From contig JAYUKX010000056.1 of assembly GCA_043764095.1 (NCBI GenBank), forward strand, positions 62,001 to 126,000: a stretch of 64,000 nt of DNA, read 5' to 3'. This DNA is from M3007 sp043764095 (GTDB taxonomy: Bacteria > Bacteroidota > Bacteroidia > Chitinophagales > Saprospiraceae). The notes beneath the pieces were generated by a model that saw only the letters and a program-made list of their open reading frames with translations, searched no databases and was not told the DNA's origin. Below are positions 34,158 to 42,910 of the stretch, piece by piece (the first letter of the stretch is position 1; each line of letters opens with the position of its first letter). The position numbers and the translations under genes are program-made.

Positions 34158-35276
34158 TTAATTCCACCCCATTGCTTTTTTTATTTTATAAAAAATATCT
34201 GTATTATCGTAGATACCGTTAAAAAAATCGGCACCGGGGCCATAAGCAAATACGGGAATCATGGATGCTGTATGACCTTTGCTTGTGAATTTAAGATCCA
34301 AAGAATCCAAATTGGAGCCTTGAAGAATAGACATACCTCCCGTTTCGTGGTCAGCAGTTACAACAACTAATGTTTCGCCATCTTTTTTGGCAAAATCTAA
34401 AGCATTGGCAATTGCCTTTTCAAAATCTGCCATTTCTGCAATTAGGGTTAGTTTATCGTTACTATGACCAGCCCAATCAATTTGCGAACCTTCTACCACC
34501 ATAAAAAAACCTCGGCTATTGTCGCGTTTTTGGATAAAAGAAATGCCTTTTTGGGTCATTTCAGGCAAAAAAGTACGACCCTTCAATACCGATGGTGGTT
34601 CTTCATCAGAAGTAATCCAAAAAAATGGGCGTTCAGTACCCGGTATTTTCGGTATGGAATCATAACGGTTAGTGGATACTTGATAGCCTGTTTTTTCCAT
34701 CTCCTGCACTAGATTTCTTTTATCTTTGGTGCGTTTGTTAAAATACTTGCCTCCGCCACCGATCAAAAAATCAATACGATTTTGTACCAACCACACTGCT
34801 ATCTCCTCCATATTGGAACGTTCAGTTACATGTGCAAAAAATGAGGCGGGCGTGGCGTGGGTAATGCTACATGTCACCACAATACCCGTGGACATACCCA
34901 GCGAATCTGCTGTTTCCAATAATGTTGGACAGGGGTGCTTTTTTGCGTCTAAGCCTATGGCGCCATTAAAGGTTTTGCAACCACAAGAAAAAGCGGTTGC
35001 GCCTGCTCCTGAATCGGTGATCAAGTGATTGGCAGATTGGGTTGTCATTAAACCAGTTACAGGAAAACGATCAAAAACGGTGTTGTTGCGCTGAGCGTAC
35101 ATAGAGGCCGTAATTTGACCTAAGCCCATTCCATCGCCTACCATAAAAATAATATTTTTAGGGCGTTTGGCGGTTTCCTGTGAAACGCCATAAGTCATTG
35201 CACCCAAAAGGCCGGCTGCAGAAAGAGTAAGTACTATCTTTAGTATTGGATTCAATGCTGTAATTTGATGTGTCAA
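34158..35276 (-). CDS. Alkaline phosphatase (PhoA superfamily)
   Basis: 372 residues. A signal-like N-terminal hydrophobic segment (~10-31) is followed by the catalytic domain: metal-binding FMVGDGMGLGQ (Asp48), nucleophile Ser89 in TDSGAGATAFSCG, QIDWAGHSN and VVTADHETGG (metal ligands). It is about 100 residues shorter than E. coli PhoA because it lacks part of the crown. Periplasmic phosphate-monoester hydrolysis is expected. The start is TTG at 35274-35276, 7 nt after a TATCTTTG element; the frame has no ATG before the signal segment. Confidence 0.92.
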   Translation of the reverse strand: MTHQITALNPILKIVLTLSAAGLLGAMTYGVSQETAKRPKNIIFMVGDGMGLGQITASMYAQRNNTVFDRFPVTGLMTTQSANHLITDSGAGATAFSCGCKTFNGAIGLDAKKHPCPTLLETADSLGMSTGIVVTCSITHATPASFFAHVTERSNMEEIAVWLVQNRIDFLIGGGGKYFNKRTKDKRNLVQEMEKTGYQVSTNRYDSIPKIPGTERPFFWITSDEEPPSVLKGRTFLPEMTQKGISFIQKRDNSRGFFMVVEGSQIDWAGHSNDKLTLIAEMADFEKAIANALDFAKKDGETLVVVTADHETGGMSILQGSNLDSLDLKFTSKGHTASMIPVFAYGPGADFFNGIYDNTDIFYKIKKAMGWN

Positions 35277-35390
35277 AGTTCTGCAAAGATACGAATGAAG
35301 TACTTAATATAGCCTATAAACTTAAAATTTAGCCTAAAGCTAACATTGGAGGACAATTGTTTCTTTTACTAACAGGTTGTTTTTTGGGCA

Positions 35391-36926
35391 TCAAAATGGA
35401 ATATCTTCATCGTTCATACGGGAAGGGATAGAAGTAGATGGCGTAAATGGCCCCGACAAAGAACTTTCCATACTGCCGGAGAAGGATGGGTCGTCGAGGT
35501 TAGAAAATTTGGCAAAAGTGTCCGTAAACTTAATTTTTACAGTATCCAATGCACCATTCCTGTGTTTTGCCACGATAAATTCGGCTACACTTTTCAAACT
35601 TTGGCCTTCTTCGTCTTCCAAAATACCGTAGTACTCCGGTCGATAAATGAAGGAAACAATATCAGCATCCTGCTCAATGGCACCAGATTCACGTAAGTCA
35701 CTCAATTGTGGACGTTTGTTGCCACCGCGGGTTTCCACAGCACGGCTCAATTGCGAGAGTGCAATCACGGGCACGCTCAGTTCCTTGGCCATATTTTTCA
35801 ACGCACGTGAAATACCCGAAATTTCTTGTTCGCGGTTGGTGTTTTTACCTTCGGAAGAACCCGTCATCAATTGAAGGTAGTCAATAATCACCATTTGGAT
35901 ATTGTGCTGCATTTTGAGGCGACGGCATTTAGCGCGCAACTCAAAGATATTGATACCCGGCGTATCATCGATAAAAATTGGTACTTTCGATAGTGTATCT
36001 ACTGTTTTTTGGAGTTGTTGCCATTCCCAATCTTCCAGTTTGCCATTCCGCATTTTGGAGCCTTGTATTTCGGCTTCCATGGAGATCAAACGCGACACCA
36101 ATTGTGTACTACCCATTTCTAGCGAAAACAGCGCAACTGGTTTCCCAAAATCCTTAGCGGCATTGAGGGTCATGGCCAATACCATACTCGTTTTACCCAT
36201 ACCGGGTCGTGCCGCAAGGATGATTAAATCGGAGGGTTGCCACCCCGAAGTGAGCCGATCCAGATCCGTAAAACCAGTAGGAACCCCTGTGAGGCCATCG
36301 GCTTTTTGCGACATTTCCTCAATTTGCTTGAGTACCTTGCTCGCCAATGTGTCCATCGATTCGTAACTCCTGCTCAGGTTGTTTTGGGTAATACCAAATA
36401 ATCCTTTTTCGGCATCATCGAGTAGGTCAAAAACATCGGTAGTGTCCTCGTATGCATCCTTGATAATACCCGTACTGACGCGGATCAATTCGCGTTGGAT
36501 ATGTTTCTGAGCAATGATACGAGCATGAAATTCAATATTAGCCGCTGATGCTACGCGGTTGGTGAGCTCTACCAAATAATACGGACCACCTACTTTTTCT
36601 AAATCACCACTTTTGCGCAACTCCTCTGTTACTGTTAACAAATCGACAGGATTGGAACGCTCAAATAATTTAATCACCGACTTATAAATATGCTGGTGTG
36701 CTTCGAGATAAAAGCTATCCGAACGCAAAATATCCATCACCACAGGCAAGGCTTCCCGATCAAGCATTAACGCACCCAGCACCGCTTCTTCTAATTGAAG
36801 TGCTTGTGGTTGTACTTTGCCAAACACGTAAGTGGAAAGCCCTTCTGCATTTTGTCGAGAAGAGTTCTGTTTACCTTTTCGGTTCGAACTACCTTGTTGA
36901 TCTGATTTTGAATATTCTTCTGCCAT
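35391..36926 (-). CDS. dnaB: Replicative DNA helicase DnaB
   Basis: 511 residues. N-terminal primase-interacting domain (QLEEAVLGALMLDREALPVV), linker helix, then a RecA-like ATPase from ~200 with Walker A AARPGMGKTS, the SLEMG element, Walker B MVIIDYLQLM and the arginine finger region FIYRPEYYG. Length is normal for Bacteroidota. It unwinds DNA at the fork as a hexamer. A cluster of DnaA boxes starts 65 bp upstream. Its promoter element ends 4 nt before the ATG. Confidence 0.97.
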   Translation of the reverse strand: MAEEYSKSDQQGSSNRKGKQNSSRQNAEGLSTYVFGKVQPQALQLEEAVLGALMLDREALPVVMDILRSDSFYLEAHQHIYKSVIKLFERSNPVDLLTVTEELRKSGDLEKVGGPYYLVELTNRVASAANIEFHARIIAQKHIQRELIRVSTGIIKDAYEDTTDVFDLLDDAEKGLFGITQNNLSRSYESMDTLASKVLKQIEEMSQKADGLTGVPTGFTDLDRLTSGWQPSDLIILAARPGMGKTSMVLAMTLNAAKDFGKPVALFSLEMGSTQLVSRLISMEAEIQGSKMRNGKLEDWEWQQLQKTVDTLSKVPIFIDDTPGINIFELRAKCRRLKMQHNIQMVIIDYLQLMTGSSEGKNTNREQEISGISRALKNMAKELSVPVIALSQLSRAVETRGGNKRPQLSDLRESGAIEQDADIVSFIYRPEYYGILEDEEGQSLKSVAEFIVAKHRNGALDTVKIKFTDTFAKFSNLDDPSFSGSMESSLSGPFTPSTSIPSRMNDEDIPF

Positions 36927-36930
36927 TTCG

Positions 36931-36938
36931 CAAATATA
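36931..36938 (-). promoter_or_regulatory. TAnnTTTG element 4 nt before dnaB
   Basis: On the minus strand TATATTTG is followed by CGAA and ATG (36924-36926). This implies a leaderless dnaB transcript. Confidence 0.5.
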
Positions 36939-36990
36939 GCATGAATTTGGTACTTCATACTTTCAAAACAATCCGTATTGACCCCATTTC

Positions 36991-37189
36991 TGTGGAAAAG
37001 CCAAGTCGCAATGTTGATAACTATGGGAATAAAGTGGGTTACTCACATGATTTATTGGTTTTCCACACTATTTATCCACAAGGCACCTTTAATGTTAAGC
37101 CTAGGTTAAGTGCATGAATAATAGACAGTTAGCATAGAATTTCAAAAGAAAATCACTGTGCGGGAATACTTTTTACTCGATGTGGACAA
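36991..37189. other. DnaA-box cluster next to dnaB, candidate oriC
   Basis: Four 9-mers match the DnaA box TTATCCACA with at most one mismatch: 36991-36999 (minus, TTTTCCACA), 37059-37067 (plus, TTTTCCACA), 37072-37080 (plus, exact) and 37181-37189 (minus, TTGTCCACA). A very AT-rich stretch with long T runs follows (37190-37260). The 370-bp gap has no gene. These are the parts of a bacterial origin, but skew and synteny could not be tested here. Confidence 0.4.
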
Positions 37190-37296
37190 CTTTTTTTAAA
37201 ATGATTTTGACACACAAAGATACTATTTTTTGTTTGGATTTTTTTTGTTTTTGTTGGTGGTTAGTCGAGATGAGTTGACTAACCACCAACCCAACA

Positions 37297-38388
37297 TTAA
37301 TCTACCCAATCTGCTACAAAAACATTGGTATCACGTCCGCCACCATTGTCGCGGTTACTACAGAATACCAGTTTTTTGCCATCGGGAGAGAACATAGCAA
37401 ATGCATTAAAAATACTTTCCGTTGTGATCTGGGTTAGACCAGTACCATCTATATTGATCATGTACAACTGAAAATCGTATCCACGCGTGGCATGGTGGTT
37501 GCTGGAAAAAATAATTTTTTTACCATCGGGATGGAAATAAGGTGCCCAATTGGCCTTACCCAATTTGGTAATTTGCTTAAGGTTGGTACCATCCACATTT
37601 ACCGTATAAATTTCCATATTAGTGGGTGCTACCAGCCCTTTAGCCAAATAATCTTTGTATTCTTTAATCTCCGCTTCGGTAGTCGGGCGGCTCGCTCTGA
37701 ACACCAATTGTTTGCCATCGGCGGAGAAAAACGCACCGCCATCATAGCCTAATCCGGTCGTAATTTGTTTTTGATTGGAGCCATCCGTATCCATGATCCA
37801 TAGTTCTAAGTCACCGGAGCGATCGCTGGTAAATACAATTTTGTCGCCCTTTGGACTTACCACGGCCTCTGCGTCATAGCCTTTTGTATTGGTCAATTGT
37901 TTGATCAATTTACCTTTTTTATTGGCTACAAAAATATCATAAGTATCAAAAACAGGCCATAAATATTTGCCTCCTTCGCGCAAATTACCCGTATGTGGGC
38001 AAGACGCACCGCCTTCGTGCGTGCTGGCATAAAGAATATCTTTCCCGTTTGGCATAAAAAACGAGCAAGTAGTACGGCCTTTCATGGTACTGATCGGCTT
38101 TGGGCGATAAGTTGGGTTATTGGCCGCTTTATCCACATCAATCCTAAATATTTGATCGCATTGCAGTCCCCATTTAGGGTTATTGCTCTGAAAAGTAAGG
38201 AATTTGCTGTTCGGACTCCAATAGGCTTCCGCATTATCACCGCCAAAAGTGATTTGGCGAATATTTTTTAAATGTACCTTCTCCTCTACGGCAGGTTTAG
38301 GAGTAGGAGTTGCCTCTGTTTTTTGAGCAGATAGTATATGAGTGCTCAATAACGCGCACAAAATAAAATTACGACTGAGTAATTGCAT
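37297..38388 (-). CDS. TolB-like WD40/PD40 beta-propeller protein, secreted
   Basis: 363 residues from the ATG at 38386-38388, chosen because it starts a signal peptide (MQLLSRNFILCALLSTHILS/AQ); a longer frame adds 26 residues. At least five PD40 repeats are visible (AYWSPNSKFLTFQS, AVVSPKGDKIVFTSDRSG, AFFSADGKQLVFRAS, PYFHPDGKKIIFSSNHH, AMFSPDGKKLVFCSNRD). It resembles the TolB propeller but lacks the TolB N-terminal domain, and no tol-pal genes are near. A periplasmic or outer-membrane role is likely; partners are unknown. Confidence 0.85.
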   Translation of the reverse strand: MQLLSRNFILCALLSTHILSAQKTEATPTPKPAVEEKVHLKNIRQITFGGDNAEAYWSPNSKFLTFQSNNPKWGLQCDQIFRIDVDKAANNPTYRPKPISTMKGRTTCSFFMPNGKDILYASTHEGGASCPHTGNLREGGKYLWPVFDTYDIFVANKKGKLIKQLTNTKGYDAEAVVSPKGDKIVFTSDRSGDLELWIMDTDGSNQKQITTGLGYDGGAFFSADGKQLVFRASRPTTEAEIKEYKDYLAKGLVAPTNMEIYTVNVDGTNLKQITKLGKANWAPYFHPDGKKIIFSSNHHATRGYDFQLYMINIDGTGLTQITTESIFNAFAMFSPDGKKLVFCSNRDNGGGRDTNVFVADWVD

Positions 38389-38639
38389 AGAATAATGTTG
38401 TTTTACGATGATGTTTTTTTTTAAAAACGGCGCAAGATTAGCAATTAAACCTAACAATTCAGTCAATTTTTAGTCAATTTTATATATGCTGATGTGCGTT
38501 ACCTTAACAAACAACGGGAAAGTACTTACCCGCAAAAAACAGAAGGGCATGTTATGCGAGGCTAAAACAATTTTATTGGAATGGTAATCAACAATTTAAT
38601 ACACTTGAACATATTCATTTGAGGTACGTATTTTGGCCG

Positions 38640-38647
38640 TATATTTG
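38640..38647 (+). promoter_or_regulatory. Promoter of cinA
   Basis: TATATTTG with TTTG at 38618-38621, an 18-nt spacer, close to the Bacteroidota consensus. The leader would be ~80 nt. The rest of 38389-38729 shows no gene. Confidence 0.55.
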
Positions 38648-38729
38648 CACCGCTTTTCAGGACTCTAAGTGGTGGTTTAAGGCGATAAAATTTAATTTAT
38701 CATAAGGCAAATAGCCTATTTATACAAAT

Positions 38730-39992
38730 ATGACAGCACATCTGTTAACCATAGGCGATGAAATACTCATTGGCCAAATTATCGACACTAACTCTTCTTG
38801 GATGGGGCGCGAACTCAACCTAAAGGGCATACGTGTCACCAGCAGAAGCAGTGTAGGCGATACCGGGGATGCCATCCGAAATGGTATTGCGCACGCCGAA
38901 CAACAAGCCGATGTGGTGATTATGACGGGGGGCTTGGGGCCGACAAAGGACGATATTACAAAAAAAATATTGGCGGAAATATTTGAGTCCCAAATGGTTT
39001 TTCACGAGCCTACTTTTAGCCGTATTGAAGGTTATTTTGTGAAAATAAACCGCCCTGTGCCTCATACCATGCGCGATCAGGCTACTTTGCCCGATAAAGC
39101 GACCATTTTGACCAATAAAGTGGGTACAGCACCGGGTATGTGGTTCGAGAAAAACGATAAAGTATATATCGCATTACCAGGTGTACCTTTCGAAATGGAA
39201 TACCTGATGAGCCATGAGGTAATACCACGGCTGACCGAGCGTTTTCAATCGCGCCCCATTGCGCACCGTACCTTGCTTACTGCCGGAGAAGGGGAAACCA
39301 ATATTGAAAAGCGGATCGAAGATTTTGAACGCAACCTGCCTGCTCATTTAAAAATAGCCTATTTGCCCGGACTTGGGCAGGTGCGTTTACGCTTGACCGG
39401 TGTATGGGAAGGTGCAGTAACGCCAGATTCAGAAGCCATACTAGCGGCAGAATTGGATATAAAAATAGCCGAAATGGAGGCCATTATACCTGATTTGGTT
39501 TTTGGTCGCGAAGAAGAAACATTAGCGCAAGTGGTGGGACAAAAACTATTGGCGCGCAATTGGCAAATCGGTACAGCCGAAAGTTGTACAGGTGGCTATA
39601 TTGCACACCTTATTACAGAAGTCCCCGGTGCATCCGCTTATTTCCCAGGGGCTATTGTGGCTTATTCCTATGAAATGAAGCAAGAAAAACTTGGAGTACC
39701 GGCCGCGCTGTTGGCATCGGAAGGGGCGGTGAGTGAGGCCTGTGTCAAATCTATGGCAGAAGGTGCTTTATCGGCCTTGCAAGTAGATGTGGCCGTTGCA
39801 GTATCGGGAATTGCAGGGCCCAGCGGTGGCACGCCCGAAAAACCAGTCGGCACAGTATGGATGGCAGTAGCCAGCAAAGACAGAACCGTGGCTGTAAAGT
39901 ATATTTTTGGCCGCGACCGTCGGAAAAATATCGAATTAACGGGTACTTATGCCCTCAATTTAGTGCGCAAATTTTTAGATGATAAACTATAA
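38730..39992 (+). CDS. cinA: CinA: NMN deamidase / competence-damage inducible protein
   Basis: 420 residues, two domains. The N-terminal MoCF-like (COG1058) domain covers ~1-170 (TIGDEILIGQIIDTNSSWMG; MTGGLGPTKDDITK). The C-terminal CinA amidohydrolase domain covers ~255-415 (GTAESCTGGYIAHLITEVPG; VSGIAGPSGGTPEKPVGTVW). It converts NMN to NaMN and may hydrolyse ADP-ribose, in NAD recycling. Followed after 5 bp by the DUF4230 gene, so it probably heads a three-gene operon. Confidence 0.95.
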   Translation: MTAHLLTIGDEILIGQIIDTNSSWMGRELNLKGIRVTSRSSVGDTGDAIRNGIAHAEQQADVVIMTGGLGPTKDDITKKILAEIFESQMVFHEPTFSRIEGYFVKINRPVPHTMRDQATLPDKATILTNKVGTAPGMWFEKNDKVYIALPGVPFEMEYLMSHEVIPRLTERFQSRPIAHRTLLTAGEGETNIEKRIEDFERNLPAHLKIAYLPGLGQVRLRLTGVWEGAVTPDSEAILAAELDIKIAEMEAIIPDLVFGREEETLAQVVGQKLLARNWQIGTAESCTGGYIAHLITEVPGASAYFPGAIVAYSYEMKQEKLGVPAALLASEGAVSEACVKSMAEGALSALQVDVAVAVSGIAGPSGGTPEKPVGTVWMAVASKDRTVAVKYIFGRDRRKNIELTGTYALNLVRKFLDDKL

Positions 39993-39997
39993 TTACT

Positions 39998-40582
39998 ATG
40001 GCTAATAGAATAAGCCTTATTGGGGCAATCCTTTTTATTTTTTTCCTGGGTGGCTGGGCCAGTTGGTACTTTTTTACACCCAAGTCGAATAGTGTGGAAG
40101 AAGCACAGGTCATGTTAGAACGGATTCGTACGGTGATGAAACTGGTGACGGTGGAAGGCCAATTTTCAGAGTTGTTTAGCAATGATGATTACGAAGGCGC
40201 CTTTAGTTTCTTTTGGGAGAAGAAAATGTTGGTACGCGTAACGGCTACTGTTTCGGCAGGGTACGATCTTGAAAAAGTAAAAATAGAAACGGATGCCCAA
40301 AATAAAACAATAAGGATCGGTCCACTGCCCGCGGCAACTATACTGAGCATCGACGATAAGGTGGATTACTACGATATTTCTGAAGGTATTTTTACCTCTT
40401 TTTCACCGCAAGATTTTAACCGCATCAACGAGCGGGTAGAGCAAATTATTCGCGAAAAAGCGCAAACCTCGCTACTGCCCTCCGCAGAAGAACAAGGCCG
40501 AAAAACCCTCGATATGCTCAAAGCCATGATCGAAAGTGCTGGCTGGAAAGTAGAAATTGTAGGGGAATCTAAGGGGCGCTAA
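39998..40582 (+). CDS. DUF4230 protein, membrane-anchored
   Basis: 194 residues: one N-terminal membrane anchor (~5-25) and a DUF4230 domain facing the periplasm (EEAQVMLERIRTVMKLVTVE; KKMLVRVTATVSAGYDLEKV; IRIGPLPAATILSIDD). The family occurs widely with unknown function. It lies 5 bp after cinA and 10 bp before the next gene. Confidence 0.85.
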   Translation: MANRISLIGAILFIFFLGGWASWYFFTPKSNSVEEAQVMLERIRTVMKLVTVEGQFSELFSNDDYEGAFSFFWEKKMLVRVTATVSAGYDLEKVKIETDAQNKTIRIGPLPAATILSIDDKVDYYDISEGIFTSFSPQDFNRINERVEQIIREKAQTSLLPSAEEQGRKTLDMLKAMIESAGWKVEIVGESKGR

Positions 40583-40592
40583 CAGCAATACT

Positions 40593-41135
40593 ATGACAAA
40601 AGAGAAAAAACAAAAATCGGTAGAAATAAATCCGGTAACGCTTATGGCGGCCTTGGTGAGCCTTTGCGCGCTATTTCTGTCTGTATATCAGATGCAATTG
40701 CAAAAAAAACAACAATATGCCTCCGTATGGCCGCATTTAAGGCCATATTACACGACCAATTTGAATGATTCTACCTTTGAATGGGCGCTGCATGTGGCCA
40801 ATTATGGTGTAGGACCTGCCGTTATACAAGAGGTGATTTACGAAATAGATGGCAAACCATTGGAAAGTTTTGGGGCATTTACTGATTCATTATCGATTAG
40901 CGAGAGTCCAGTATCGGAAGATGCGATCCAAGATTTAATCTATCCAGGGGAGTTCTTGCCTGTCGGCGCAGATATTGCGATGATAAGTATCAAACGGGAT
41001 GCAAAACTATACCCAGCCTTTAATACACAGACCAGAAGGATAAATTTAAGGATCAAATACGCATCGGTGTATAACGAGGAATGGGAAGTGTGTATCGCTT
41101 GCCCTGATAATTCGCTGAATCAAAAATTGAAGTAG
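40593..41135 (+). CDS. Hypothetical membrane-anchored protein
   Basis: 180 residues. A basic N-terminus (MTKEKKQKS) precedes one hydrophobic helix (~14-34, VTLMAALVSLCALFLSVYQM), then Lys/Gln and a beta-rich extracytoplasmic domain (FEWALHVANYGVGPAVIQEV; RINLRIKYASVYNEEWEVCI). No family is recognised, but the layout resembles many small Bacteroidota membrane proteins. It is the last gene of the cinA operon, ended by a strong terminator. Confidence 0.75.
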   Translation: MTKEKKQKSVEINPVTLMAALVSLCALFLSVYQMQLQKKQQYASVWPHLRPYYTTNLNDSTFEWALHVANYGVGPAVIQEVIYEIDGKPLESFGAFTDSLSISESPVSEDAIQDLIYPGEFLPVGADIAMISIKRDAKLYPAFNTQTRRINLRIKYASVYNEEWEVCIACPDNSLNQKLK

Positions 41136-41177
41136 CGTGAATACTTATTGCATCCTAATCACTTGGTTAGCCCTATT

Positions 41178-41220
41178 AAAAAAAACGCCAACACAGATCA
41201 ACCGTGTTGGCGTTTTTTTT
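41178..41220. terminator. Strong bidirectional terminator
   Basis: AAAAAAAACGCCAACAC (41178-41194) pairs with GTGTTGGCGTTTTTTTT (41204-41220). It ends the cinA operon on the plus strand and the barrel gene (41239-41889) on the minus strand. Confidence 0.92.
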
Positions 41221-41238
41221 GTCCACTTACCCTATATT

Positions 41239-41889
41239 TTAGAATGCCACACTCAAACCACCACGGAACATACCAAGTGAACCCGTACCACATTCAATAT
41301 GTGCACCTACTGGACCGGCATTAAAACGTACTCCTAAAGCGGTCAACTGACCAGCGGCGTGCATTTTTTGTCCATCCCTTTTTTCCCTTGTTTTTTCGTA
41401 ATTATGCTTTGTAAAACCAATACCAGCACCACTGTAACAGGTTAATTGGTTACGGCACAACCAAGCATATTGCACATCGGTCATTACGGTGGTGAACTTT
41501 TCGGTATCTTTCGTTTGAATACCAGATAACCAGTTGCGCGTCATATCGTATTCAAAGTGGCTGGTGTTTATGCCTACTTGAACACGTTTTTCAGCACCTA
41601 GACCAATCCGGCAACCCAATGAATAATTCCGCTTGTTGATGATGTATTGCTCGGTCACCTTATCAAACTCGCCTGCAAATGGATCTGCTTGTCCGCCAGT
41701 AACTACAAAGGCGAAAAAACCCAATACGGGTGTTTGCGTATCGTATATATTGTTGTAACGCCCCAAATAATTTTCATTGGTGGACTCCGTATTTTTACCG
41801 ATATAGGCTACAAAAGAGGGTTGTTGTTGACCAAAAAGCACAAAACAAGTGCTGCAAACAAGTGCGAAAGAAAATGCGATCTTTTTCAT
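41239..41889 (-). CDS. Small outer-membrane beta-barrel protein
   Basis: 216 residues from ATG 41887-41889, chosen because it starts a signal peptide (MKKIAFSFALVCSTCFVLFG/QQ); the longer frame adds 53 residues. Alternating strands (NTSHFEYDMTRNWLSG, AWLCRNQLTCYSGAGIGFTK, GTGSLGMFRGGLSVAF) and a terminal Phe indicate an OmpA/OmpW-like barrel of about 8 strands. A TACCTTTG element lies at ~41927-41934, giving a ~38-nt leader. Function unknown. Confidence 0.8.
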   Translation of the reverse strand: MKKIAFSFALVCSTCFVLFGQQQPSFVAYIGKNTESTNENYLGRYNNIYDTQTPVLGFFAFVVTGGQADPFAGEFDKVTEQYIINKRNYSLGCRIGLGAEKRVQVGINTSHFEYDMTRNWLSGIQTKDTEKFTTVMTDVQYAWLCRNQLTCYSGAGIGFTKHNYEKTREKRDGQKMHAAGQLTALGVRFNAGPVGAHIECGTGSLGMFRGGLSVAF

Positions 41890-42245
41890 AATAAATGTCG
41901 TTTTAATTATTTTGATGACACAAAGGTATGGGTGGATGTACGCCGCTGGAAGGAGATAAGGCTTGGTTTGTATATTTTTTAATACAATATCAATAAAACA
42001 CAAAAAGTACTTGTAATAAAGTAGATACTCGTTATCTAAATTCCGCACTTTTTGAAGTCAATCCCAAAATGACATTGATAATCAATGTATTACGAAAATC
42101 CGAGTCACCTATTAGGGTGTCCCGTTGTGTTTTTGCGAATAAAAAGGAGTAAAAACAGGAGTTTTAAGATCGGAAACAGGAATTAGGTCTCAACGCGCGG
42201 ATAGGTTTGTCCATTTGCCTTAATATGGTTGCAGTTCAAAAAAAA

Positions 42246-42279
42246 CAAAAAAAAACTGGGCCGCTCTTTTGCCGCCCAG
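42246..42279 (-). terminator. Terminator-like hairpin 1 of the noncoding block
   Basis: CTGGGC (42256-42261) and GCCCAG (42274-42279) form a GC-rich stem followed on the minus strand by nine Ts. No supported gene ends just before it. Confidence 0.7.
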
Positions 42280-42335
42280 TCTTAATTTTACGTATTGCTC
42301 AAACTACTACGGGTGTTTGTATCTTTCACCGAATG

Positions 42336-42378
42336 AAAAAATGCCCCTCTCACACGATTGCTACCCTGTAAAAGGGGC
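42336..42378 (-). terminator. Terminator-like hairpin 2 of the noncoding block
   Basis: GCCCCT (42343-42348) pairs with AGGGGC (42373-42378); on the minus strand ATTTTTT follows. The loop is 24 nt and could hold extra structure. Confidence 0.5.
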
Positions 42379-42401
42379 TCTCCATCGGAATCTAATCATT
42401 T

Positions 42402-42466
42402 AAAAAATTAGGTCTTATTTTTGTATTAAAAAGGTGGTGGACTTTTTAATGATAAGACCTTAATTT
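42402..42466 (-). terminator. Terminator-like two-tier hairpin 3 of the noncoding block
   Basis: Outer stem AATTAGGTCTTAT (42406-42418) with ATAAGACCTtAATT (42452-42465), inner stem ATTAAAAAG (42425-42433) with CTTTTTAAT (42442-42450). On the minus strand AATTTTTT follows. It lies directly after the candidate micro-ORF's stop. Confidence 0.65.
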
Positions 42467-42471
42467 GGTAT

Positions 42472-42608
42472 TTATTTTTGCTTTTGGTAGAGGCTGAGAT
42501 AATTTTCAGCATCAAATTTAACGTTAAGAACAACTACATCTTCTTTAAGAACCAGCCAAACAGAATAATATTCTAAATTTAAGCGTATTATTTTACTCTA
42601 CTGCTCAT
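42472..42608 (-). pseudogene. Candidate 45-aa micro-ORF interrupted by one base
   Basis: ATG at 42606-42608 gives MSSRVK and a stop. Adding one A to the AAAA run at 42591-42594 would continue IIRLNLEYYSVWLVLKEDVV through VLNVKFDAENYLSLYQKQK to TAA at 42472-42474. The frame is bracketed by a TACCTTTG promoter (42649-42656) and a terminator (42402-42466), so some transcript is expected here. It could be a noncoding RNA, a decayed gene, a +1-frameshifted gene or an assembly slip. I do not recognise the peptide. Confidence 0.35.
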
Positions 42609-42648
42609 AAAAGCGTTATTATGTTATTCTCCCTAATTAAATATGCCA

Positions 42649-42656
42649 CAAAGGTA
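42649..42656 (-). promoter_or_regulatory. Promoter of the noncoding/micro-ORF transcript
   Basis: On the minus strand TACCTTTG, with CTTG 20 nt upstream, matches the Bacteroidota promoter. Transcription would run leftward through the micro-ORF to the hairpin at 42402-42466. The remainder of 41890-42910 contains the hairpins listed and nothing else recognised. Confidence 0.5.
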
Positions 42657-42898
42657 AGGTGAATTACAATACCCCGCAAGGGCAAATGCAAATTATTTAC
42701 ATTAATTTAACAAATGGACAAAATTTTAATCTAAAAAATAACCTAAAAAGACCTTTAAAACAGAATAATATTTGCCAAATGTACAATTGCGCAAATATAC
42801 GCTTTTTGACTTTTTTATATTACTCAAAATTTAATATTTTTTTTTCTGTGCTACTGATTTTGCTACAAAATACTTTCAAATGACCCACAAATACAAAC

Positions 42899-42906
42899 TA
42901 CCTTTG
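42899..42906 (+). promoter_or_regulatory. TAnnTTTG element 4 nt before the ABC ATPase gene
   Basis: TACCTTTG is followed by CAAT and ATG at 42911. The spacing equals that of four other genes in the window and suggests a leaderless mRNA. Confidence 0.5.
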
Positions 42907-42910
42907 CAAT

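Noticed and set aside
42659..42883. 74-codon plus-strand frame before the ABC ATPase gene
   Set aside because: Asn/Lys/Phe-rich translation of AT-rich intergenic DNA; overlaps promoter elements.
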